A DNA stretch of 64,000 nucleotides from Limisphaerales bacterium (GCA_024761205.1 JAMASS010000011.1:62001-126000); one strand, 5' to 3'. Positions 1 through 10,993 are shown, counted from the stretch's first letter. A program made the numbers and translations. The notes: generated by a model not told the origin, from the letters alone.

Positions 1-1716
1 CCGGGTGAAACCATTAAACTCATCGCAACCTGAAGAACCGTTGGGAATCCACCGCCCCACAGCACGGGTCTACCCTGGTTGTCTTCTTCAATTGGATTCC
101 ACGCGCCAAGTAAATCATCGGCACTCTCTAACACAAAACCCCTAGCGTTCGCATCCCAGCTCAGGATCACGTCGCTTCCAGTGATCTCAATAGTCAATGA
201 CGGCATCACGGCGAGGCAAGGCGCCAAAACCTCGCTCCCCATCGATCCATAGGCATCCATAATCACCTTGGGAGCTTTGCTTCCCCTGATTCACCTGACG
301 ACCACCGCCATTGGGAGCAATCTTCGCAGTCGCTCCGTTAAAATCAGATGTTTCCGAAACGTGTCCTGTCGCTGTGGTGCCATAGTGGTAGTGATCCGAA
401 AACGACTCATTCTTGATCCGCAAAATCGGCACCTACGGTTTGCAGCAAGGTTCCCGGAATCGAAACACCAGAGCCCTTTGATTGGCAACCTCCAGGCACC
501 GGAATCCCGACTGCGGAAAGACCGCCAAGGGCAGCGATTTCATCCGCACTCATTGCGCCGTTGCGAAGCTGAATCGGCCCTGAGGTAGACCGTGCTCTGC
601 TCGTTGTCGCTCCCGTCCTGAAAAAGATCCATTCAGGTCCCAGCGAAAATCGCAAACCGAGAGCATTCCCACTAATGTCGGAGCGATGCAGGACTGACGC
701 ACCCGGAACTTGAAACCCGACGAAGTGAGATCGAACAAAAACTCTCGACCATCCAAATAGGCTAAGGTGATCAAATGCACGGAACCGGACGCCAACAAAC
801 CGAGCAGACCATAGAAAACGACGGTAACACCGCCCATCTCCACGACCTCGGCGTTCACCACCTAGCCATCAAACGAAAGCAAAACTTCCGGCACTGACGC
901 GCTCGATCCTTACTGCTGCATCACCTAACCAGGAATCAGACTGCGGACGAATGTTTCCGCCACCGCGGTCGTTTCAACCCCAAAATTGTCGATCCAACGA
1001 TGTCACGAGCAGAGGCGGCCGACTCTTCGGTGCCCGCACCAAAACCAAAGCGCCCGGCAACCAGCGTGTAACCGATGGCCGCCTCATCAAAGACTCTGAC
1101 CCCATCGTAAATCACGTCCAGAGCGCCGTTGGAATTCAAACTGACTTTAACATCCACGAGCCGATCCCCCGCTCGAATTCCATCAAACCACTGCGCCACA
1201 ACCTTCGCTCCGCCGAGGCACACAATGATCCCGGAGAGCCTCGCCAATCTCATTTCCCTCCGTAGCGCTCTGTAGACTGACCCGGACGGCAACCGCATCA
1301 AACGAAACAACCAAACCCAGCACCTCTCCACCCGCTTTGCGAAAAGGCACTTCCACCTTTGCGATCTCCAGATCAAAAACAAAGCTGAATCCCTGCGAAG
1401 GACATTCCGGCCCACCGCCGACTCGGGCTTGAAAACGCGCACGGAACGACGCCACCCACTGCCCACCATCAATGTCCCAAAATACATACGGACCAGGTAG
1501 CGAAAGAGGCGCAAAACCGGACTCCAGATCCTCCAAATCCGTCAACTTGAGAACCCCTTGATCCACCTTAGCATGCCCGAGAGCCAACTCCTGTTCGCTA
1601 AAAAAGTCGTCACTGATTGAGCTGGCCAAAAGTGCCAGAGGACTGACGGCCACAGCCATCAACACAATCTTCATAGATAGAAACCACATCCGTCTTATCA
1701 CATCTAAACATCGCAT
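1..1716 (-). pseudogene. Secreted LamG/concanavalin-like protein gene, fragmented over several frames
   Basis: Signal-peptide-like N-terminus (ORF 1183-1716) continues as VKVSLNSNGALDVIYDGVRVFDEAAIGYTLVAGRFGFGAGT in ORF 936-1514, then ORF 550-861, then NGAMSADEIAALGGLSAVGIPVP in ORF 407-655; all minus strand, different frames. Confidence 0.6.
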
Positions 1717-1764
1717 GAACGCGACAAGCCTAACGACTTATAAGGTGGATGACAAAGTGAGCAC

Positions 1765-2006
1765 TTAGCCGCCCACTTCGATGTTCCCCAAAACGGGATC
1801 AACCAAATCATCACAGATGTTGCCAATGCCATCAGCGTCAATATCGAGCTCATCAGGATTAGCGGGCAGTTGTCTTCGGCATTTTCGATGCCACCTCCAT
1901 CAATGGCCGAGCCGCAAGCCTCTCCTAAGCCATCCCCATCGGATTGATCGGAATTGCTAAGTTCCGGACAGTTGTCCGCATCGTTTCCAACTCCATCTCC
2001 ATCCAC
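1765..2006 (-). pseudogene. Thrombospondin type-3 repeat protein fragment (frameshifted)
   Basis: DGDGVGNDADNCPELSNSDQSDGDGLGEACGS; after a 1-nt shift near 1870 the other frame reads NPDELDIDADGIGNICDDLVDPVLGNIEVGG* ending at 1765. Confidence 0.65.
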
Positions 2007-2973
2007 GCCCAGAGACCACGCAAGTCACCAATCCTCCCCCTCAAGAGCCATTTGCCCCAGGGTCTGGACATCCTTCTCCAGAAAAATCGCCTAAAACAGC
2101 AAATTCCAAAAACTAAATCAGAGCTTCTCTAGTAAAATTCGAAAGTGATTCAGCATGTCTCTACCCAAGATTCCAGAAGGCTGGTCAATCAATAAGAATC
2201 ATCCACGAATACACTTACCGAGCAACAACATCGCGAGATCAGCCGCCACTGCGGACGATTGTGATCCATTAAATCCTTGGAGTTGCTATGATTTTCCAGT
2301 TGCGTGTTTTGTTCCCGTCTCCTTTAGAACCCCGGACGGGATCAAAATTCAAGTCAACGCCAGTATCCAAGAGCAGAGGTGCTGGGGCTCACGTTTGATC
2401 GATTCGTAAGACGTCACCCCAACCTAATTGTTAGCGACAGTCATTCGTCAGTCTTCCATGTCTCTCGGATGAGCGAGCTTGGGACTCTCAACGCGCGCTA
2501 CTTCTGGACTGCTATCTGGCACGACAATGATCACTCGTGTCCGATTCGGGAGACACAAGATCATCTTTCAACCGAATCTGGCCATCTTCCACAAAAGCTT
2601 CAAATGCCGAAGGTCCCAACATGAATGCAAGCCTAACGCAGCACCCGTTGAATCTCACTCAATCTCAAAAAATGCCATACTCTCTTGGCGTTGTTCTTGC
2701 TGAGGCGGAACTTGTGAGTTAGAAGCACGAAGCACAGTTGAGGCAGGATACGAGTGAAGGTTGTCAATCCTGTCTAAACTCTCTTTCTGTGTCCAGCTCA
2801 CCACCAATCGCGCGATCCCGACTGGGTGGCAGTTGGCTTCTTGGTCAAAAATGGGGGGGGAATTGAAAGAATTCCACATGACTGTCGCTGAAGAGCATAT
2901 TCTCATGGCGTTGGTGATTCCACTTGTGCCAGACGCTTTTGAGATCATTGTGGTCTCGGTTTCCAGCCCAAGG

Positions 2974-3427
2974 CTAGTCGCCTTGGATGATTTTGACGGT
3001 GGCGCAAGCTGATTTCTGTCCCTTAGCAGCTCTTTTCACGTCTATGCCTGCGGGCTTGGCAAAAGCGTCTCCCTTGTCCGCAGGACACCCATGGACGTCC
3101 TTCGATGAATAAGTATTCAAGGGACGTTGATCCGCGTGAACATCTCCGCCGATGCCACGACCATAGGCGCCGCTGCTATGTTCGCCGCTATTTCCTTGCT
3201 TGCCGCCACCGAACGCCCCGCTGGTTTGGGTGGAATAGAAATCCTCGTTGTCGCCAACATACATCTGATGGAGGTTCGAGGCGTATTTGATCTGCTTGGT
3301 TTTGCATTTTGCCGTGCCGAGCGCGAGCAACAGCATGCCTGCCAAAAATAGCGATAATCGCAATGACAACGAGCAATTCGATGAGTGTAAAACCCTGCTT
3401 TGTGAATTTTGAATCGATTGTCATCAT
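2974..3427 (-). pseudogene. Prepilin-type N-terminal (type II secretion/type IV pseudopilin-like) protein, frameshifted
   Basis: KQGFTLIELLVVIAIIAI in ORF 3188-3607, then frame change to AGMLLLALGTAKCKTKQIKYASNLHQMYVGDNEDFY in ORF 2974-3369. Confidence 0.7.
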
Positions 3428-3880
3428 CTGGTATTTAATTATGGATTGTCTGCTCCTTGGAGACAGTGCGGACAATGTAATTGACGTATGGCAGTGTTCT
3501 CCTTCGCGACTCAGAATCATAGCCTGTGTGCATTGCACCGAGGTGTCTCGTGTCCTTGGTTGTGATGGCGGATTTGGCTGAGGTCGCGTTATCTGTCGAG
3601 GAGGCATTTCAAGGTATCCGGTGTGAGGATCGATGTTTCCGCTTCGGGATAGGCGTTAGTAAATGTCCGCGGGTGGTGAAGCGCGATCCTCTTCCTGAGG
3701 TAATGTCGGCCGGGTACATGCCGTAGACCAATCATGTGTGAAGGAGCCGGCGGGTTTTGATGGCTATCTTTCTGCTGCGAAGTTCGCCTAAAGAAATTGA
3801 GTGCAGATGGAATTCGAACTCTCGTCCTGTAAGCGGCTTTACGGTTTGATTGGCTAACTCGAATGAGAACGAATCGGTCG

Positions 3881-4160
3881 ACACCACCCCTGCGTGTTCG
3901 GCAGGGTGTCCGTTGCTGGTTTGAGTGTCAGGCCGATGTCTCGAATCTGTTGGGCTTCGTCGATGACGACGAGTTTTGCGCTGCCGAAGAAGTGGTTGAG
4001 TTCTGTTGAGGTCTTCTATTCCAGTGCTTGGCGGATGTCGGGCTCATCGCAGTTCAGATAGGCGGAGGAACCGTCGAACCAGGCCATGAGCTTCCGAACT
4101 AGCGTCGTTTTTCCGACCTGTCGAGCACTGTAGATGATGAGAATCTGTCCCTCGAATTGG
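3881..4160 (-). pseudogene. AAA ATPase fragment (AAA_14/DUF4143-type) with internal stop
   Basis: Manual minus-strand translation: FEGQILIIYSARQVGKTTLVRKLMAWFDGSSAYLNCDEPDIRQALE*KTSTELNHFFGSAKLVVIDEAQQIRDIGLTLKPATDTLPNTQG; Walker A and B present, in-frame TAG at 4016-4018. Confidence 0.65.
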
Positions 4161-4397
4161 CTTCCAATACCGGAAGTAGCGTTCGCGCGGTCACAACCGC
4201 GTAAATAAAAAAGTTACGCAATTAGGATTTAGAGGCTTAATGGGTTGGAATGAAATTGCTGTGGGGATGAATTTGATTAAGGGCATGGAAAAATTTTCCC
4301 GATCAACCGCGCTGCATTAACCACTTGGAGAGCATTCGCCCCCAATATCCGCTTTGCCAAAGCAAGCGCGTGGCCCGCAAGCGGGTGTTGTAACAGA

Positions 4398-4500
4398 TTG
4401 AGCGGTGGAATTGCCGTGCCTGCCGCAACAGCTTCAACGTGCTTTCGGGGATCATCTTTCAAAAGACAAAAATCCCATTGCCAAAATGGTTCACCACCAT
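4398..4500 (+). pseudogene. IS1595-like transposase N-terminal fragment
   Basis: RQSFNVLSGIIFQKTKIPLPKWFTTIALAAQN resembles KSSFNVLAGTLFKKTRVPLQKWFMAMGIPINAKK of the 45608-46165 transposase. Confidence 0.55.
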
Positions 4501-4589
4501 CGCCCTGGCTGCCCAAAATAATTACCTCATCGGTTGCTTGGTCGATGACATCAAAGAGCGGGTCCGCGACACCCATCTCAGCGAAGGGA

Positions 4590-4790
4590 TGATTGCAGGG
4601 TTGAGTTTGCTGGTGAGAGGGATTGGGATCATGAACATTATACTCGCGAGCATCAATGAACGGATTTTGGAGATTGGGGACCTATAAGGCGATTGGGGCA
4701 ACTAGACCGTTAATCTTCATGCAGATACTCATGGAGGGGTTGGTCTCGGCTGTGCAGTGCCTTTTGGTGGGACTGACCGCATCCTTTGAG
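4590..4790 (+). pseudogene. MacB/FtsX-type ABC permease fragment
   Basis: RGIGIMNIILASINERILEIGDLYKAIGATRPLIFMQILMEGLVSAVQCLLVG resembles [52 protein letters not shown] of the intact permease at 40770-41990. Confidence 0.6.
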
Positions 4791-5067
4791 AAACGAAAGA
4801 ATCGAGAACAAACCCGGACAACGGAACGGCAACCCGAGCAAAACCCTGCGTCAAAACCTCGCTGCGCTTGGCTGAAGACTCTCGTTATTTCTTCAACGCC
4901 CCCGCTTCTCGAGACTTGAGAACCGCCTCGCAAATGTCCGGCAGGACAAGCAGCGGGGTGCCGTGGGCAATTTCCATCGCCAACCGACTTTTTGCATGAA
5001 ATCGGGATTGCTTGAGCCCAACGTCCATCGGGCGCCAAACCACCATACTCGCCATCCCCAAGCAACT

Positions 5068-5584
5068 GTTGTATTCATCAGTCATCAAATGGGCCTTGTC
5101 CACTCATTCACGCCCAACAGCACGGAGAAGCCTTCCCTTGAGCTTGTCCCCGGCCGCCAGCCGATCACCGGTGTTTTATCGAGGACACCCTCTCCCCGTT
5201 CGTTCGGCTGCCCCGGTGGTGGTGGCCTTTCCTTGGGCTTGCCGCCGAGATATCCACGGTCCCGGAACGCAACCGCTGATGATCCGTTTGGGGTGCATCG
5301 CTTGGTGCATCTGCATCGAGATACGCCCGGCGGCGTTTTTATTCACCTTCAAATCGGGCTAACTGCAAGCCCTTCTTGCCGCTCAAGATGAGCGAGACGG
5401 CCAAAAACCACTGATGCAACGGCGGATTGACTGTGATGAAAGCCCCTCCCCCACCGGGCTGCTCCCGAGGGGCGCACGCAATCCGCTTGCGTCGGAAACT
5501 GATTGAACCTGTCCGAACCGCCCACAACCTGAAACCACTCGAATAGAATGATTCCAAAACAGCCACCACCTTCTAGGAAATTCT
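5068..5584 (-). mobile_element. Decayed IS1595-like transposase (family B, copy 1)
   Basis: HQWFLAVSLILSGKKGL and GGKPKERPPPPGQPNERGEGV/DKTPVIG on the minus strand; nucleotide-similar to 48401-48756 in inverted orientation. Confidence 0.65.
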
Positions 5585-5789
5585 GAGCCATTTTTCTGCC
5601 CGCAATTTTGGTCGATCTTTCGATATTCCTCCTCGACCCGGCACCGTGAGACGGCTGTTTCTGAGAGGTATGTTACTTTCCAACTCATGAAGCCTTCTCG
5701 TCGACCTTGTGCGGGTTCTGTTTCGCGAAGCGGCCTCCTTTAGCTTTGAGCGCAAGCGAAGACTCGGGCGAAGTCGCTCGACGATAAAG

Positions 5790-6390
5790 CTGTCATTTCG
5801 CCATGATGGCGAGTTTCCGCCTTGTGTGGGTGGCGGTCCCAGTTCGCCGAATTTCAAGGTGCAGAATCTCGGATTCATGTCGGATATGGCAGCGAGTCTC
5901 GATGACCGTGTCCATTTGTTGCAAGGCATGGACTGACTACACCGGGAGTTGGAAGGCGATGAATTGATGAGTGCGATGGACCGGCCTAGTCAACGGGCGG
6001 TCACGATGTTGAAGAGACTCAAGGCTGGTCCGTGAGGCATTCGACCGCGCGCGAACCGACGCGCTCGTGCGGGATTGTTATGGCTGGAATGCCTACAGTT
6101 AGCACGGATGGCTGGCGCGTCGATTGGTCGAAGCCGTCTGTCCGTTTGTCACGATGGTGTGGGAGAATTCCTATCCGGAGAAACCGATTCTCAAGGCCTG
6201 CAATTGGGATTCGCACCCGGTGAATTGCGATATCTTTGAGGATGCGCGTTGGCGTTTTCCGGCCTATGATCAGGCGGTTACGGCGTTGATCGAAGATTTT
6301 TACGATCGTGGGATCGACCAGCGGGTTCTGTTTGGTTCGTGACGGGTAAGTTTGGCCGAACGCCTCGTATTGAGAAGTGGCTAAGGAACC
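5790..6390 (+). pseudogene. DUF1501 family protein remnant
   Basis: PCVGGGPSSPNFKVQNLGF...LDDRVHLLQGMD, then VEAVCPFVTMVWEN...NWDSHPVNCDIFEDARWRFPAYDQAVTALIEDFYDRGIDQRVL, then +1 frame VTGKFGRTPRIE; several frames and stops. Confidence 0.6.
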
Positions 6391-7373
6391 TCTGAACAAG
6401 TCTGCGCTCAAGGTCAACAGCACGAGATTTGCGGGAAGCAAGAATCGTGAGGCGACGAAGCAGACCTAAACCTGGCTTGGGGCGGAGACGCCCAACGACA
6501 CCAACAAGGAAGGTGTAAAGTAGCAAGTACAACAGCGGTGGCGGCACACTGTAAAAGGCCGATAGATCACGCTTTGACTACTCGCCGTTCGAAATACGGA
6601 CGCCAAAATCAAACAGAAAATTCTCAGGACAATGCTGCCGTTTGTGGTCAGGGGAGGGAGCACTACGCATCCTCTTGCTAGCCCGGAGAGCCTTAAACCT
6701 TGTTTACGTCCGATCGCCCGACTCGAAACACATAAAAAGCCACTGCAGCAAAGACCACAAGCGAAAGCACGCAGCTGATGCCTGCCGAAACAACCTCCAC
6801 ATCCAAGGGCAAATCAATCCCTATAAAGATGAGTCACCGATCAACTCGGTAATAGACAAACGCCTTGAGGTGCTTCCATGCTCTGCACAAAGATCATATC
6901 CGCTTTCAAAAAGCTCAATCCTGCAGTATTGGATGAATGGTGAACTTCAATCGTGAGGCGGGCAGAGAGAAATTGGTTTGGCTGGCGAGCAAGGGCATAG
7001 AGAATAGGACACGGACTTCATGACGAAACAAAAACAATCATGTCAATCCTGATCATCTTATCTCAATTCTCAAATGCCCAAAGACGGTGGTCCACTGATG
7101 TTCCCGGCAATTGAAAAACCATTCCCCAATCCGAGATTCACAAAGCTAGTTGCGAATTTCCGTGTTTGGAGTATTCTAAACCTCACAGATTTACCACGCA
7201 CAAGTTTCCGCTGGGTGACGCCAAGTCCAAAAATCGGGTTTTTCGAGCCCAGGAATGGAGTTTATGGAGAGTTATTTTGCGCAACTTATTGGGTAGCAAC
7301 AAGTTGCGAGCGATTGCTTGCCACCCGATGTTACGAGTCTTAAACACGGAAACCGCACGTTGTTGTAATTTTT

Positions 7374-7802
7374 ATGGCGTTAAGCAAAGTTCCTCCAGGC
7401 GCCCGATTGGCGCGCTCAAACCCGTTTGACGGAGTCACGCGCTTTTCCGAGTCATCTTGGACTCCCAATACTGATGTCTTTCTCACGGAGAAAAGCTTGG
7501 TCATTCAGGTAGAAGTGGCCGGCATGCGCCGAGAAGATCTTTCGCTCAAGGCAGAGGGCAACCGGCTCCGTGTTCAAGGCAAACGGTCTCACGAAGACCG
7601 GCCCGCCCAATGCAAGTTCATCCTAGTGGAAATCGACTTTGGCACCTTCCAGTTCTATATTGACCTGCCCGCCGGCTACAATCTCCACAAGGCCAAAGCC
7701 CTCTACCAAAACGGCATCCTGAGCGTCGATGTCCCCATTGCCAGTCGGTCTAGTGCTGAGAAAATCGATGTCGCTACCGGCGGTGAAGATGCCGAAGCGT
7801 AG
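7374..7802 (+). CDS. Hsp20/alpha-crystallin family small heat shock protein
   Basis: NTDVFLTEKSLVIQVEVAGMRREDLSLKAEGNRLRVQGKR ... YQNGILSVDVP is a characteristic Hsp20 core. Confidence 0.9.
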   Translation: MALSKVPPGARLARSNPFDGVTRFSESSWTPNTDVFLTEKSLVIQVEVAGMRREDLSLKAEGNRLRVQGKRSHEDRPAQCKFILVEIDFGTFQFYIDLPAGYNLHKAKALYQNGILSVDVPIASRSSAEKIDVATGGEDAEA

Positions 7803-7859
7803 CTTTCAGCCATAACAGTTTGCGCTCCGAGCCTTGCTTGTAGGATACTTTCGCAGCAG

Positions 7860-10250
7860 ATGGCACCAGGCGGCAAGAGCGTTGTTGATATCCTTGAGGT
7901 TTCCGCGGGACCAAAGGAGCCCCAAACAGCCGCACAAGAAAGCATTCCCAAACAAATCCCCATCCTGGGCCTATCCGATATCGTCATTTTCCCGGGAATG
8001 ATCGCGCCCCTGCTGATCGAATCCGCTGAAGGAGGCCAGCTCATTAATGATGTTGTCGCCGGAAACCGCTACCTCGGCCTGGTTCTTCAGAAAAACGCTG
8101 AGGCTGAAAATCCGACTCCGGATGATCTCTGGGAACACGGCTGCCTTGCGCGCATTCAAAAGATGGTCAAGGGTCCTGAGGAATCTGTGCGGATCCTCAT
8201 CGAAGGTCTTGAGCGCTTTAAAATCAAACACTATGTCACGCTCGAACCTTATCTGATTGCCACCCTCAAAGTCCTCCCGGTAAAAGCCGAGGATTCTCCG
8301 GAAATCACCGCTCTCATCCGAACAGCAAGGAAACAGTTCGAACGCATTGCCGAGCTTTCCAGTTCCATTAACGAGGAGGCCAAGCTTGCCATCCTCAAAC
8401 ACGAAAATCCGGGCCTCATGACTGACCTCATGGTCGGCAACCTCAATGTTCAACTCGATGATCAGCAATCGCTGCTGGAAACCTGCTCGGTCAAGGAGCG
8501 GCTCAATCTGCTCCTGCCCCTCCTCAGCCGCGAATTTGAGGTGCTGAAGCTCGGTTCTAAAATCCAGAAAGACGTCTCTGCAGCCATGTCCAAAAGCCAG
8601 CGAGATTTCTTCCTCCGCGAACAAATCCGCGCCATCCAGAAAGAACTGGGTGAAACGGACCCAACCACGTCTGAGCTCAACAGCCTCCGCGAACAAATGA
8701 AAGCCAAGGGCCTGACCCCAGAAGCCAGAACCGTCTGCCTCAAGGAATTGGACCGTTTGCAACGCATCCCCTCGTCGACAGCCGAGTACACAGTCGCTCG
8801 AAGCTATGTCGAGTGGTTAATCGAGCTGCCGTGGAGTCAGTCCACACCCGACAAACTCGACCTCGACACGGCGGCGGAGCTCTTAGACGCCCAACACCAC
8901 GGTTTAACCAAGGTTAAGGAACGACTTCTGGAGTTTTTAGCTGTCATCAAACTCAAGAAACATTTGAAGGGGCCGATCCTTTGCCTCGTCGGCCCCCCGG
9001 GAGTCGGCAAGACCTCCCTAGGCATGAGCGTTGCCAGTGCCCTCGGGCGGAAATTCGCTCGAATCGCCCTAGGCGGCATGCGGGACGAGGCGGAAATCCG
9101 TGGCCATCGACGGACTTATGTCGGCGCCCTCCCCGGCCGCATCATCCAGTCGCTCCGGCGTCTGCAGAGCAATAATCCCGTAATCCTGCTGGACGAATTT
9201 GACAAGATGAGCGCCGATTTGCGTGGCGACCCCGCTTCAGCACTTTTGGAAGTCCTGGACCCGCAGCAAAACGCCAACTTCACGGATCACTATCTAGACG
9301 TCCCCTTCGACCTCTCCCGAGTTCTCTTCATCACCACCGCGAATTGGATTGATCCCGTTCATCCGGCGCTTCAAGACCGAGTAGAAGTGATTGAACTCCC
9401 TAGCTATACTCAAACCGAGAAGCTGCTCATCGCCAAACGTCACCTCATCCCCCACCAACTCAGCGAGCACGGTCTCAAAAAATCCCAAGTCAAATTCGGT
9501 AACCCGGTGATCAAGCGACTCATCAGCGGCTACACCCGCGAAGCCGGTGTTCGACAATTGGACCGTCAAATCGCCAGCGTTACCCGAAAAGCAGCCAAGC
9601 ATTTCGCCACTCGGAGTCGTGCTAAACCCATTACCATCTCCAATCAATGGTTGACAGACAAACTCGGTCCCGACCGCTACCACTACGAAACGGCAGAAAT
9701 CATCAACGACAGCGGCATCGCTGTCGGTCTGGCATGGACGCCTTCCGGAGGTGAGATTCTCTACATTGAAGCCACTCAACTCCCGGGCCGCGGTAACTTG
9801 ATCCTGACCGGTTCCTTAGGCGACGTCATGAAAGAAAGCGCTCAAGCCGCGCTGACATTCCTCCGCAGCCAAGCCGTTGCACTCAATCTCAAAATTGAAA
9901 ACGTAGACAAGCAAGACATCCACATCCATGTCCCGACAGGCGCGACCCCCAAGGATGGCCCGAGCGCCGGCGTCGCCATCGCCGCCGCCCTCGCCTCGCT
10001 CTTCACCCGGCGGCGGATTCGGTCCGACGTCGCCATGACCGGCGAAGTCAGCCTGCGAGGCCGAGTGCTCCCCGTGGGCGGCATTCGCGAGAAGGCCCTG
10101 GCAGCCTTCCGCTCGGGGTTCAAGACCCTCCTCATTCCCGACCGCAACCGAAACGATTGGCGAGAAGTGCCCGACGAGGTGAAAAAGCGGGTTAAAGTAC
10201 ATTTCGTCAAACAAGTCTCCGACATCATTCGTCTAAGCCTGTTGAAATGA
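7860..10250 (+). CDS. lon: ATP-dependent endopeptidase Lon
   Basis: GPPGVGKTSLGMSVASALGRKFARIALGGMRDEAEIRGHRRTYVGALPGRIIQ, LLDEFDKM, catalytic PKDGPSAGVAIAAALAS. Confidence 0.97.
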   Translation: MAPGGKSVVDILEVSAGPKEPQTAAQESIPKQIPILGLSDIVIFPGMIAPLLIESAEGGQLINDVVAGNRYLGLVLQKNAEAENPTPDDLWEHGCLARIQKMVKGPEESVRILIEGLERFKIKHYVTLEPYLIATLKVLPVKAEDSPEITALIRTARKQFERIAELSSSINEEAKLAILKHENPGLMTDLMVGNLNVQLDDQQSLLETCSVKERLNLLLPLLSREFEVLKLGSKIQKDVSAAMSKSQRDFFLREQIRAIQKELGETDPTTSELNSLREQMKAKGLTPEARTVCLKELDRLQRIPSSTAEYTVARSYVEWLIELPWSQSTPDKLDLDTAAELLDAQHHGLTKVKERLLEFLAVIKLKKHLKGPILCLVGPPGVGKTSLGMSVASALGRKFARIALGGMRDEAEIRGHRRTYVGALPGRIIQSLRRLQSNNPVILLDEFDKMSADLRGDPASALLEVLDPQQNANFTDHYLDVPFDLSRVLFITTANWIDPVHPALQDRVEVIELPSYTQTEKLLIAKRHLIPHQLSEHGLKKSQVKFGNPVIKRLISGYTREAGVRQLDRQIASVTRKAAKHFATRSRAKPITISNQWLTDKLGPDRYHYETAEIINDSGIAVGLAWTPSGGEILYIEATQLPGRGNLILTGSLGDVMKESAQAALTFLRSQAVALNLKIENVDKQDIHIHVPTGATPKDGPSAGVAIAAALASLFTRRRIRSDVAMTGEVSLRGRVLPVGGIREKALAAFRSGFKTLLIPDRNRNDWREVPDEVKKRVKVHFVKQVSDIIRLSLLK

Positions 10251-10993
10251 CTCGTTTAACGGGAACCTTGGCCGCCCTTATCTTGCTGGGCGCCTTTCAT
10301 CACTCCGCCGCCCAAGAAACCCTCAGCTCGGGACAGCGGTTGGCTCGCGAAATGCGGCGCGCCCAACTGCTGAACTACGAGAAAATCAGCGGCTCACTCC
10401 GCACCAGAGGACGCCGAGGCAAGCGCTCCTCCCAAGACATCGTCCTCAGCACCCACACCCGCGAGGAGCAGTGGCGGAGCATTTTCAGCGTGACGGATCC
10501 CAACACCGGCAACCTCACCCGGCTGACAATCGTTCGCGGTCCCAAGCAACCCCCCCGTTATTTTTTGACCCAAAACCCGAAGGACGTGAACGATCCGGCC
10601 ACAGCGCTCGAAGTCGCGTCCGAGGAGGCGATGGTGCCATTGGCCGGAACCGATTTCTGGCTGGCGGACCTTGGACTGGAATTCTTCTACTGGCCCGAAC
10701 AAACCATCCTGACCAACGCCAGAATCAAAATGCGGAAGGGAATTTCCTGCTTCGTCCTCGAAAGCCGCCGGGAACCGGCAACCCACGCCGGTTACAGCCG
10801 CATCCGGTCGTGGATTTCGCGAAAACACGGCGGGCTGATTTACGCCGAAGCCTATGATTCCAACGGCAAACGCATCAAGACCTTCGAAGTCTCGGACGTG
10901 GAGAAAATCAACGGCGAATGGAAACTAAAAGAACTCCGCATTCGCGACGAAACGGCAAAGTCGACGACCCGCCTATCGTTTGACAACGAGTAG
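10247..10993 (+). CDS. Outer membrane lipoprotein-sorting (LolA-like) protein
   Basis: Signal peptide MTRLTGTLAALILLGAFHHSAA; TDFWLADLGLEFFYWPEQ...CFVLESRREP...YSRIRSWISRKHGGLIYAEAYDSNGKRIKTFEV; ATGA overlap with lon stop. Confidence 0.75.
   Translation: MTRLTGTLAALILLGAFHHSAAQETLSSGQRLAREMRRAQLLNYEKISGSLRTRGRRGKRSSQDIVLSTHTREEQWRSIFSVTDPNTGNLTRLTIVRGPKQPPRYFLTQNPKDVNDPATALEVASEEAMVPLAGTDFWLADLGLEFFYWPEQTILTNARIKMRKGISCFVLESRREPATHAGYSRIRSWISRKHGGLIYAEAYDSNGKRIKTFEVSDVEKINGEWKLKELRIRDETAKSTTRLSFDNE

Noticed and set aside
3795-3870. tRNA-like string (gtgcagatggaattcgaactctcg...)
   Set aside because: Contains a T-loop-like GTTCGAATTCC on the minus strand, but acceptor and anticodon stems do not pair; at best a degenerate fragment.
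7971-8762. 263-aa minus-strand ORF inside lon
   Set aside because: Antisense shadow of a highly conserved gene.
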